NCBI GenBank assembly: GCA_903873735.1
Contig: CAIQPO010000020.1
Coordinates: 1-5,998 of the forward strand
Reading direction: 5' to 3'
DNA from: Candidatus Collierbacteria bacterium
GTDB taxonomy: Bacteria; Patescibacteriota; Microgenomatia; UBA1400; MFAQ01
Length of the DNA stretch: 5,998 nucleotides
Positions 1-5,998 of the stretch are shown one piece after another. The stretch's first letter is position 1; the number at the start of each line of letters is the position of its first letter. The notes under the pieces are model-generated. The model made no database searches and had not been told where the DNA came from. It worked only from the letters and a program-made list of their open reading frames with translations. Made by a program: the position numbers and the translations under genes.

Positions 1-2139
1 TAAGTTAGGTAAGGCACTTATGGCGGGGTGGCGACTTTTGACTTCCGCAAAAAGGTTATCCGTAAAATCACCAGGCCTTCCTTTTGACAACTTCACCAAC
101 ATAAAAAGCTTCGACTTGGCATCACTTTCTGCGAGTATGAGTTTTTCCGCAGCTTGGTCGCTTATTAAATCCGCAAGCCCTTCTGTATCTGCCCTTTCAA
201 GATACATAATGTTGTCTAGGAAGCTTGGGTCGCTTTCCATCAGAAGAATTATTTTCTCCCTTATCTTTGGATCACTCATGACGAAATCTGTATCTAGATA
301 GACTGTGATCAAACCAGTTTCTGTCCAGTAATTATCGTCTTGTCTGTCTGGACCTTGAAGTAGGTGCCTATCTAGCACCGAAGATATATGTTGGATGATC
401 TGACCTTGCTGTTCGATACTTACTGCTTTTTGAAGATTTGATGAATTCAACAAATACACTGATTCTGTATTTACTCCCCAGGAGTCTAGAATATTTGCAG
501 CCAATGCTCTCTTGATTGAGTCTGGTATCTTGTCTCTATAACCAAACCCTAAGGTAAAGTCGTAGACATCTTCACTAATAACATCTCTTATTTTGCTAGT
601 TAGATTTGGGGCGCAAATTGCTGCTAATGTTACTGCATATTGCATTTCAAAAGGAAGGTGAGACAGGCGCTTTTGAGTAATTTTGGTGTACCCTGTGTGC
701 TCATCACCGTAGGACGCAAGTTTTTCTATTACATCCTGATTATTTAAATCAAATTTTTGTGAGAGCTCATCTCTTAGTGATTCGGCAGCTTTTTTAATAA
801 CCGATGAATATATACCTTGAATCTCCTCCATGTTTCCTAGCCTACTAGTACTGACGATGAATATGGCTGTAATTGGGTCGTGAGATTGTTCAACCATCTT
901 AGCTATCTCACTAGCTACTTGAGCGCGTGCTTCCGGCTGACTTAGGATAATATTTGCCACTCTCTCATCTATTTGGGATACTGCGAGGATTTGTTCCGTA
1001 GACGCAGCTTTAATTACGTCTGATAACTTTCCAGCAATTTCTGACTCAAGTAAGTCTAGCTTTTTATATGAAGTTAGGAAAAAGTTTGGATTGAGATTTG
1101 AAAATCCACCCAACTGGTCTATTTCTGTTTGTGAGATTTGACCTGTGTGAACTAGGAAAAGACCTAAATCTGGTTCGTCTTTAATAATTTCTGTGATTAC
1201 TCCCTTTCTAGATTCTTGATCATCTATCGTTTCAGATAGTGCTAGCTCTGGATCGAGATGTGATAGTACCCTGATGGCATGCTGACTCTCTCCCTCACCG
1301 GCGTGATACTGTGAAAGCAGATTACTACCAATTGATTCTAGAATTTGTCTTTGGTATGACTCGTCGCTGTCTTCATTAAGCTGACCAAATGAATTAGATG
1401 AAAAATCGGGGAAAGATCTAGAAGAAGGTTCAAAAGAACTTACTGCTTCTCGAAGGGCTGATGAGATATGTCTACTTACATATCTTCTAAATTCTCCCTC
1501 GATATTTTCACTTGCCGATTTTTTACTTTGACTTAGCGAATTTTTTACAGGACGATCATTACTTCGTATACTATCCTCAATTTCACTAAGGCGCCTCGCA
1601 ATAAAAGAATCTTTATCGTCTAGATGTTCACTTAGATGACGCTGTCGCTGCTCCGGTGGGGTAAGTGGATCAAGAGCTAAGAAGGCAATATTTTGAGCAG
1701 CTTTTTGAATTCTTAAATCTTCGCTAATGTAGGACTGATTGGGAATTGATATTTTACTGCCTAGGGATACTTGTCTCAGTCTTAGCTGGGAAAACAATCC
1801 ATCAACACTATCAAACTCTCCTGAAAGTACCAGATCAACTACTTTATTGGTGAGAGTAGTCAACTCCCCCGTACTAGCTCCACGGCTAGCGACTTCATTT
1901 ACCAATCCTGCCCAATCTTTATCTTCCAAGAGATCTTGAAAATATGGGGATCTTGATTCGTATCTAAATTCTTCCTTTTTGCCATGTCTAATGTGAGATC
2001 TTTCGGGATGGTAAAGCTGATATCGACGAAGTGAGTGGATATCGGCAGCGATATTATCTAACTCTTCACTTGTGTAATGATGGGCTCTCGTCTCTGGATT
2101 AGGGTTGTGTTCAGCTGTTGGCTCTTGGTTTATGGGCAT
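1..2139 (-). CDS. Uncharacterised large soluble helical protein, C-terminus beyond the window
   Basis: An uninterrupted reading frame of 713 codons runs from an ATG at 2139 to the left edge with no stop, so the C-terminus is missing. The start is well constrained: an in-frame TGA lies 11 codons upstream, no ATG, GTG or TTG lies between, and the next in-frame Met is near residue 414. No good Shine-Dalgarno precedes it. The start lies 29 bases inside the upstream glycosyltransferase gene, suggesting an operon and translational coupling. I do not recognise the family. The translation has no signal peptide or membrane segment, one cysteine (Cys509) and very few tryptophans (76, 554, 605). Residues 1-20 are polar and Pro-rich. 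Residues 195-262 are Ser-rich and probably disordered. The rest alternates short amphipathic helices with D/E-P turns, for example around 306-342, 391-418 and 622-659, which recalls helical-repeat proteins. No catalytic motif is evident. A cytoplasmic scaffold or regulatory role is possible but is only a guess. The open frame is very secure; the function is unknown. Confidence 0.88.
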   Translation of the reverse strand, partial: MPINQEPTAEHNPNPETRAHHYTSEELDNIAADIHSLRRYQLYHPERSHIRHGKKEEFRYESRSPYFQDLLEDKDWAGLVNEVASRGASTGELTTLTNKVVDLVLSGEFDSVDGLFSQLRLRQVSLGSKISIPNQSYISEDLRIQKAAQNIAFLALDPLTPPEQRQRHLSEHLDDKDSFIARRLSEIEDSIRSNDRPVKNSLSQSKKSASENIEGEFRRYVSRHISSALREAVSSFEPSSRSFPDFSSNSFGQLNEDSDESYQRQILESIGSNLLSQYHAGEGESQHAIRVLSHLDPELALSETIDDQESRKGVITEIIKDEPDLGLFLVHTGQISQTEIDQLGGFSNLNPNFFLTSYKKLDLLESEIAGKLSDVIKAASTEQILAVSQIDERVANIILSQPEARAQVASEIAKMVEQSHDPITAIFIVSTSRLGNMEEIQGIYSSVIKKAAESLRDELSQKFDLNNQDVIEKLASYGDEHTGYTKITQKRLSHLPFEMQYAVTLAAICAPNLTSKIRDVISEDVYDFTLGFGYRDKIPDSIKRALAANILDSWGVNTESVYLLNSSNLQKAVSIEQQGQIIQHISSVLDRHLLQGPDRQDDNYWTETGLITVYLDTDFVMSDPKIREKIILLMESDPSFLDNIMYLERADTEGLADLISDQAAEKLILAESDAKSKLFMLVKLSKGRPGDFTDNLFAEVKSRHPAISALPNL

Positions 2140-3007
2140 GCGTTTGATCTTGATATAACTCCCAAAGCTTCATGTAGGAAAATGCGTGGTGAAAGCCGGA
2201 ATAGAGGGAAAAAACGAACCCGGGAAAGCCATCTAAGAATCCTCTGTGCCTGAAGTAAAGCCTAAAGAAAGTGGATGTTGGCATAAAAAATAGATATTTT
2301 ATGGTATTAAAGATCGAGATTTTTACCTTGTCCTCAAAGTAAAACCTGGCTTGAAGTGATGAGTAGCGATTTTCTCTCAGGAGATACCTGCTGAAATCGG
2401 GGGTGGCGTAGTGATCAAGGTCAGATTTGAGCCAGCCTGTAACTCCATCAACCTTCATTTGCTCATGGACATCTTTGGCGGGAAGAATGGCTTTGCCTCT
2501 TTGGAAAAATCTAATTACGGGATCTGGGTACTGGCCAGTATGGTATAGGTAGCGAGAAAGGAAGAAGTTTTTTCTAGGTAGCCAGTAGGCTGAGGCTGGT
2601 TCGGTAAGTTTTTGCGGCTTAGTAAAGATTGGCAGAATCTTATTGATCGTTTTCTTGAGAGGAGAGATCCAGTTGTCGTAGCCAAAACTTTTTCCTGAAA
2701 CAATATTCAAGATTTCTTTTTTCATTTCGGGAGTGATTCTTTCATCGGCATCAAGCTGAAGAATCCAGTCGGACTTGGCTTTGTTTATAGCTTTGTTTTT
2801 GGTGATGTGGAATATTTGTTCGTGGGGTTCCACAAAAACTTGAGCACCTTTTTCTTTAGCAATCTTTACTGTTTTATCAGTGCTTTCTTCATCGACGACG
2901 ATCATTTCATCTACCCAGTCTTTGACAGAGTCAAGACAGGGACCAATATTCTTTTCCTCTTGAAATGTGGCTAGGACTACGGAAATCGATTGTCTTTTTG
3001 TCTTCAT
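2111..3007 (-). CDS. GT2-family glycosyltransferase, WaaE/KdtX-like
   Basis: A complete 298-residue protein with a GT-A fold N-terminal domain. The nucleotide-binding strand is seen at residues 8-21 (SVVLATFQEEKNI region), the second strand and turn at 37-46 (VVDEESTDKT), and the DXD metal/sugar-nucleotide motif as DAD at 86-88 within LQLDADER. Further signatures are YWLPRKN at 141-147, YPDPVIRFF at 160-168, DVHEQM at 179-184 and the LDHY segment at 197-200; together these are typical of the WaaE-like branch of GT2. The C-terminus (about 230-285) is aromatic and amphipathic and probably lies against the membrane. The expected role is inverting transfer of a sugar from a nucleotide donor in the cytoplasm to a lipid-linked or core glycan acceptor; the sugar is not predictable. 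The ATG is fixed by an in-frame TAG immediately before it. There is no Shine-Dalgarno, and a TATAAT box sits about 10 bases upstream. It overlaps the start of the next minus-strand gene and is divergent from the GT-C gene. The GT2 assignment is firm; the WaaE label refers to the subfamily and not to function. Confidence 0.93.
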   Translation of the reverse strand: MKTKRQSISVVLATFQEEKNIGPCLDSVKDWVDEMIVVDEESTDKTVKIAKEKGAQVFVEPHEQIFHITKNKAINKAKSDWILQLDADERITPEMKKEILNIVSGKSFGYDNWISPLKKTINKILPIFTKPQKLTEPASAYWLPRKNFFLSRYLYHTGQYPDPVIRFFQRGKAILPAKDVHEQMKVDGVTGWLKSDLDHYATPDFSRYLLRENRYSSLQARFYFEDKVKISIFNTIKYLFFMPTSTFFRLYFRHRGFLDGFPGFVFSLYSGFHHAFSYMKLWELYQDQTHAHKPRANS

Positions 3008-3016
3008 CTAGGATTG

Positions 3017-3022
3017 ATTATA
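3017..3022 (-). promoter_or_regulatory. Putative -10 box for the GT2 gene
   Basis: On the minus strand this reads TATAAT, a perfect -10 consensus. Transcription would start about 7 bases downstream, near 3010, only 2-4 bases before the ATG at 3007, so the mRNA would be leaderless or nearly so. This agrees with the lack of a Shine-Dalgarno. No convincing -35 hexamer lies 16-18 bases upstream, and no TG extension directly precedes the box. Short AT-rich hexamers occur by chance, so this is moderate evidence supported mainly by position. Confidence 0.4.
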
Positions 3023-3033
3023 AATGCATATTG

Positions 3034-3039
3034 TATATT
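3034..3039 (+). promoter_or_regulatory. Putative -10 box for the GT-C gene
   Basis: The plus strand reads TATATT, five of six matches to the -10 consensus, ending 6 bases before the ATG at 3046. Initiation at the usual distance would fall on or beside that ATG, giving a leaderless message. The GAGG at 3041-3044 is only one base from the ATG, too close to act as a normal ribosome binding site. An alternative -10, TATAAA at 3019-3024, would give a leader of about 15 bases without a Shine-Dalgarno. A TTGATT at 3014-3019 resembles a -35 box but sits only 14 bases from TATATT. Confidence 0.33.
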
Positions 3040-3045
3040 CGAGGT

Positions 3046-4536
3046 ATGCTAGGAAAAATTAACTGGGGATGGGTGTGTAAGTGGGGACTGGTAGCTTTGG
3101 TTTTTTATGTAATGTGTGTATTAAAACTACACGGATACGATAGATACCCCACTCCATCTCACGGCGAAGAGTTGCTTTATGGATGGTCGGGTATCCATTT
3201 GGTGGAAACAGGAGTGCCGGTGTCTTGGTCTACTCTTGAGTATCCAAAAAAGAATAAGTTCGCAGAAGGAATATTTGGTGAGAAAGATGGATTGAATATG
3301 GGGGCAACTCTGTGGAAACCTTGGCTTGACGAACCGCCTGTATATTCTTGGATGGTGGGGCAAGTAGCGCACTCCTATGGAGACGACCGAATGAAAGTAA
3401 TACCGCCATCTCATTCAAGAATTCCTTCGGTATTTGCTTCCTTAGCAGTAACAGCTTTGGTTTTTGCTGTGGGATATAGCTTTTTTGGCTACGGAATTGG
3501 ACTATTATCAATGACGTTTTATGGATTGTCGCCGATTTTGGTTTTCGGATCGAGACTGTCTGTACCAGAAAACATGATTGCATTGGGTGTGGTTTTGATG
3601 TTGTGGCTTTCGAAGTATTACGAAAAAAGCCCAAAAATTTGGTACGCAATTTTGGGTGGTGTGATGTCGGCGGTGCTGGGTCTTATGAAGCCAACTGGTT
3701 ATTTTCTTGCCCCGCTTTTGATGTTTGTAGCTATAAAGAAGAGGAGATGGCTTGATTCCGGAATTATTTTGGCTCTGACACTTATTGGTGTAGGACTTTT
3801 TGTAATGTATGGCAATAGTTTGGACCCAGTGCTCTTTAGGAAGATCGTAGAAATCCAAGGAGGTAGGTATGCAGGCTGGACAGGATTGGGTTATGTATTG
3901 GTATCACCAGCGTTTGATATTTTTAATACTTTCGATGGATGGTATATCTTTGGACTTTTATTTGCTCTCTTCTTCTCCATGAGAAAAGTAACCACAAAAG
4001 AAATGTCGCTATTGGTGCTATTTTTCTTTTATTGGCTAATTATTGCCACCATCTCTGGCACAGAGCAAGATCTACTTCCTTGGTATAGATATCCCCTGTT
4101 CCCAATGATTGCCATTTTTGGGGCTTTGGGAATTGCCTATACGTTTAAGAGGCCAAGCTTCGCACTAGTAACATTATTTGTGGGATTAATGCTTTCCGGC
4201 AGATATATGGTGGCTAATGAATTTAGACCAACTACTCCTCCAAATGTGTATAGAGTGCTATATTTTCTCTTCTTGTTGCCCTCACTTATTGAGATGGCAT
4301 GGGGAGTAAAGTGGATGAAGTACATCACCAGAATGGTGCTGGCTGTAGTACTGATTTTGGGTATATATTACAACGCAAGATATGTCTATTCGGTGTTTGA
4401 GTTCCGCTGTGAAAGCAAGATCTGCGCCTTTGGACCCTCCACTAAGTATTCTGAAATGAAGCTACCATTACTTTGGAGATTCCTTATCCCCGGAGACAGC
4501 ACAGACATGCTTACCACCAAGAGACCTTGGTTTTAG
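3046..4536 (+). CDS. GT-C membrane glycosyltransferase, PMT/ArnT-like (GT39/GT83-type)
   Basis: A polytopic protein of 496 residues from the preferred ATG at 3046. The frame stays open upstream to an ATG at 2965, but that start would run antisense through the first codons of the GT2 gene and would add polar, non-family residues before the first membrane helix. Starting at 3046 gives the usual short N-terminus followed by TM1 (about 12-28). About 12 membrane segments are visible, at roughly 128-146, 150-168, 176-190, 200-231, 238-256, 298-312, 320-337, 350-366, 371-386, 402-418 and 428-445. Family marks are the acidic first external loop (HGEE at 39-42, the place of the catalytic Asp/Glu in GT-C enzymes), LDEPPVY at 94-100, RIPS at 125-128, PEN at 174-176, KPTG at 215-218 and WYRYPLFP at 346-353. 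Such enzymes transfer a sugar from polyprenyl phosphate to lipid or protein acceptors on the outer face of the membrane. Donor and acceptor here are unknown. The last codons overlap the convergent GT-C gene. The broad family is confident; the subfamily is not. Confidence 0.9.
   Translation: MLGKINWGWVCKWGLVALVFYVMCVLKLHGYDRYPTPSHGEELLYGWSGIHLVETGVPVSWSTLEYPKKNKFAEGIFGEKDGLNMGATLWKPWLDEPPVYSWMVGQVAHSYGDDRMKVIPPSHSRIPSVFASLAVTALVFAVGYSFFGYGIGLLSMTFYGLSPILVFGSRLSVPENMIALGVVLMLWLSKYYEKSPKIWYAILGGVMSAVLGLMKPTGYFLAPLLMFVAIKKRRWLDSGIILALTLIGVGLFVMYGNSLDPVLFRKIVEIQGGRYAGWTGLGYVLVSPAFDIFNTFDGWYIFGLLFALFFSMRKVTTKEMSLLVLFFFYWLIIATISGTEQDLLPWYRYPLFPMIAIFGALGIAYTFKRPSFALVTLFVGLMLSGRYMVANEFRPTTPPNVYRVLYFLFLLPSLIEMAWGVKWMKYITRMVLAVVLILGIYYNARYVYSVFEFRCESKICAFGPSTKYSEMKLPLLWRFLIPGDSTDMLTTKRPWF
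4516..4534 (+). terminator. Weak hairpin plus short T-run at the end of the GT-C gene
   Basis: ACCAAG (4516-4521) and CTTGGT (4526-4531) form a perfect 6-bp stem with a 4-base AGAC loop, followed by TTT and then the AG of the stop codon. The stem lies within the last codons of the plus-strand gene. The stem is short and the U-tract is only three or four bases, so termination would be weak at best. A further CTTGGT copy at 4539-4544 offers an alternative pairing. No other terminator-like structure is visible between the convergent genes, which have no spacer. Confidence 0.22.
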
Positions 4537-5998
4537 GGCTTGGTAGAGACTAGCTTGTACATTGGATTTCCTGCTGGGTCTCTGATGACTTCTACAACTT
4601 TCTTGTCGTCTACCCCTTCATCCATAGAGGCGATAATAAGAGTGTTTGGTGATTTGGAGTCTTCGGTATAAATGATGTTTTTGAATTCAAACTTATCAAA
4701 CTTTCTTAGAGTGGAAAAGCCGAATTTGTCTCTTGGGGTCATTACCATTTGGGATTGAAGTTTTTGGGGTGGGTATTTGAGATAAAAAGCCATAAGAACA
4801 TATGGCTGATCGTATCTGTCGGTGATAATTATTTTGTCGTATTCAGTGTAATGCGCTTGTACATACCTTGCGATATCTTCGAATCCATATTGCCAAGCGT
4901 AAGCAAGCTCTTTGGGGTAGTGGACAAAATATGCGTGGAAGTAAAATATTGAGTACATACTTTGAATAAGAATGAGAGAGAAGGCAAGAGAATTTCTAAG
5001 AAATTTGTTCTTGAATAAATTGATGAGTGAGACGAATCCAAACCCGATGACCACCGCTAGTGGAATGGTCATGTTGTGAGCTCTGAGTGCGTGGGGCGAC
5101 TGGAAGGTGAGTGCTGCTGGAATGGGTGAGACTAGAAGCCAAAATAGAAACAGCTTCGACCACTTGGATTTCTGACCTAGAAGCAGGAATAGTCCTAAGA
5201 AGAAGAGGGGGAATTGAACAATGTATGCCTGTCCAAATCCTGGGACTTTTGACCTGGCAATTTCATCACCGGTAACAAACAAGAAACGGAAGGAAAAATG
5301 AGAAGCGTAGTTTTTGGCAAAACGAAGGGCGTAAGACAAATATTGATTATGGACCGCTTTGACGTAAAGGCTGGCAGAGTCGTGCTGACGACGCCACTCT
5401 AGAGCTTGCCAAAGTGGACCTTCGTCGGAGAAAACCGAAACGCCGGTAAAGCGAGACTGTCCCTCTTTCGAAAGCATTTGGAATACTAGGGGGGTAACCA
5501 GAGCCGTAGCAATTATAATGCTCGCGATAAATGATTTGGGGGAGGCTTTGATGGTAGCGAACAACTTCTTGAAATAGAAGATGACAAAGCCTAAGAGGAC
5601 AAGGGGCATAACCAAACGCATGGAGTGATAGGTGTACATGGAGAGGACGGCCATAATGCCAGCACCTACGAAAAGAAAGGGTTTCTTTAGGGCCAATAAA
5701 CATAGATACAAGCAGGCCATTAAGAAGAAGGCGGAAGCATTTACCTCCCAACCGCCACGACTAAAATGTAGATGCCATGGCGAAATAGCGAGAACAATAC
5801 TAGCAACTAGCGGCATCATTTTGAGCTTGCTATCTTTTTCTTCTCTCTCAATCACTAGTCGAAGGATAAGATACAGCAATACTACTTGTAGGGCGCCTAA
5901 GATAGCGCTAGGTAAGCGCACAGCAAAAGTATTTAGACCAAATATTTTTACCATCGGTAGCACTAGGTAAAAATAAAGTGGTGTCTTGAAGTCGTCGA
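4533..5998 (-). CDS. GT-C membrane glycosyltransferase, PMT_2/RgtA-D-like, N-terminus beyond the window
   Basis: The frame is open to the right edge and encodes 487 residues plus a TAA stop. A GTG at 5963 would give a 476-residue protein, but it is not the real start: the 11 codons upstream read DDFKTPLYFYL, the conserved PLY loop of GT-C enzymes. The gene therefore enters from the right, lacking TM1 and the catalytic acidic loop. In window numbering, PLY is at 6-8, VRLPSAILGAL at 26-36, SPWHLHFSRGGWE at 72-84, YTYHSMRL at 121-128, RFTGVSVFSDEG at 182-193, GDEIARSKVPGFGQ at 243-256 and SPIPAALTFQSPHALRAHN at 290-308. Membrane helices lie at about 31-49, 60-77, 87-104, 107-124, 127-142, 155-174, 257-274, 281-297, 309-326 and 335-353. 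Residues from about 360 to the end form a soluble α/β-like tail with IIITDRYDQPY at 389-399. The expected role is transfer of a polyprenyl-phosphate sugar outside the membrane. It is distinct from the facing GT-C gene, sharing only the PLY-type loop and the R-[IL]-P-S motif. Confidence 0.92.
   Translation of the reverse strand, partial: DDFKTPLYFYLVLPMVKIFGLNTFAVRLPSAILGALQVVLLYLILRLVIEREEKDSKLKMMPLVASIVLAISPWHLHFSRGGWEVNASAFFLMACLYLCLLALKKPFLFVGAGIMAVLSMYTYHSMRLVMPLVLLGFVIFYFKKLFATIKASPKSFIASIIIATALVTPLVFQMLSKEGQSRFTGVSVFSDEGPLWQALEWRRQHDSASLYVKAVHNQYLSYALRFAKNYASHFSFRFLFVTGDEIARSKVPGFGQAYIVQFPLFFLGLFLLLGQKSKWSKLFLFWLLVSPIPAALTFQSPHALRAHNMTIPLAVVIGFGFVSLINLFKNKFLRNSLAFSLILIQSMYSIFYFHAYFVHYPKELAYAWQYGFEDIARYVQAHYTEYDKIIITDRYDQPYVLMAFYLKYPPQKLQSQMVMTPRDKFGFSTLRKFDKFEFKNIIYTEDSKSPNTLIIASMDEGVDDKKVVEVIRDPAGNPMYKLVSTKP

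Larger units (their letters stand above)
3008..3045. promoter_or_regulatory. 38-bp divergent intergenic region
   Basis: This is the only real intergenic gap in the window. It separates the GT2 start (minus) from the GT-C start (plus) and must hold the promoters for both unless one is read from elsewhere. It is AT-rich. Its exact midpoint is the 6-base palindrome ATGCAT at 3024-3029. The minus -10 candidate overlaps the alternative plus -10 candidate TATAAA at 3019-3024, so polymerase binding in one direction could exclude the other. The palindrome is short enough to be chance. Confidence 0.55.

Noticed and set aside
20..301. 93-codon plus-strand open frame at the left edge
   Set aside because: It lies wholly antisense to the 713-codon minus-strand frame, has low-complexity Ser/Leu content and no family features; a shadow.
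1739..1939. 66-codon plus-strand open frame
   Set aside because: Antisense to the same long minus-strand gene, with no recognisable features.
2965..3045. N-terminal extension of the plus-strand GT-C gene to the ATG at 2965
   Set aside because: It would overlap the GT2 coding start antisense by 43 bases and pass through the putative promoters, and the added 27 residues do not resemble a GT-C N-terminus. The ATG at 3046 is preferred.
3127..3858. Three overlapping minus-strand open frames within the GT-C gene
   Set aside because: Basic, Ser/His-rich translations without motifs, antisense to a well-supported membrane-protein gene; shadows.
5961..5963. GTG as the start of the right-hand GT-C gene
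   Set aside because: The frame continues upstream to the window edge and encodes the conserved PLY loop, so the gene is simply cut by the window.
5347..5970. Minus-strand alternative-frame (5347-5751) and plus-strand (5632-5970) open frames inside the right-hand GT-C gene
   Set aside because: The GT-C frame carries clear family motifs throughout; these translations are Arg/Ser-rich shadows with none.
1..5998. CRISPR arrays, tRNA or rRNA genes, insertion sequences, long direct or inverted repeats
   Set aside because: None were seen on reading both strands; practically every base lies within one of four protein-coding frames, so a conventional hidden element is unlikely.

Overview
The window is densely coding, with no gene-free stretch longer than 38 bases. 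It looks like a bacterial chromosome fragment carrying part of a cell-surface glycan or protein-glycosylation locus. All three complete or nearly complete recognisable genes encode glycosyltransferases: one cytoplasmic GT-A enzyme of the GT2 family and two multi-spanning GT-C membrane enzymes. The genes use TGA, TAG and TAA as stops, so the standard bacterial code applies. The protein styles suggest a Patescibacteria/CPR organism, perhaps Microgenomates: a WaaE-like GT2, a GT-C protein with SPWHLHFSRGGWE and SPIPAALTFQSPHALRAHN signatures, weak or absent ribosome binding sites, and very tight packing. This placement rests on recall of family appearance and not on a search.

Layout. Bases 2139 to 1 (minus strand) hold a long open frame of 713 codons that runs off the left edge. 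It encodes a soluble, mostly helical protein that I do not recognise. Its start lies inside the 3' end of the GT2 gene (3007-2111, minus), overlapping it by 29 bases, so the two probably form one operon. The GT2 gene is divergent from a GT-C gene (3046-4536, plus) across only 38 bases, which contain AT-rich -10-like boxes for both directions placed so close to the start codons that transcripts would have almost no leader. The GT-C gene converges on a second GT-C gene (5998-4533, minus) that enters from the right edge without its N-terminus. Their stop codons overlap, giving a 4-base tail-to-tail overlap.

Working together. In known pathways of this kind, GT2 enzymes use nucleotide sugars on the cytoplasmic side, while PMT/ArnT-like GT-C enzymes use polyprenyl-phosphate sugars on the outer face of the membrane. 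The locus is consistent with building or attaching surface glycans. Acceptors and sugars cannot be read from the sequence. The unknown large protein is the least explained item. No RNA genes, CRISPR arrays, insertion sequences or strong terminators were seen.
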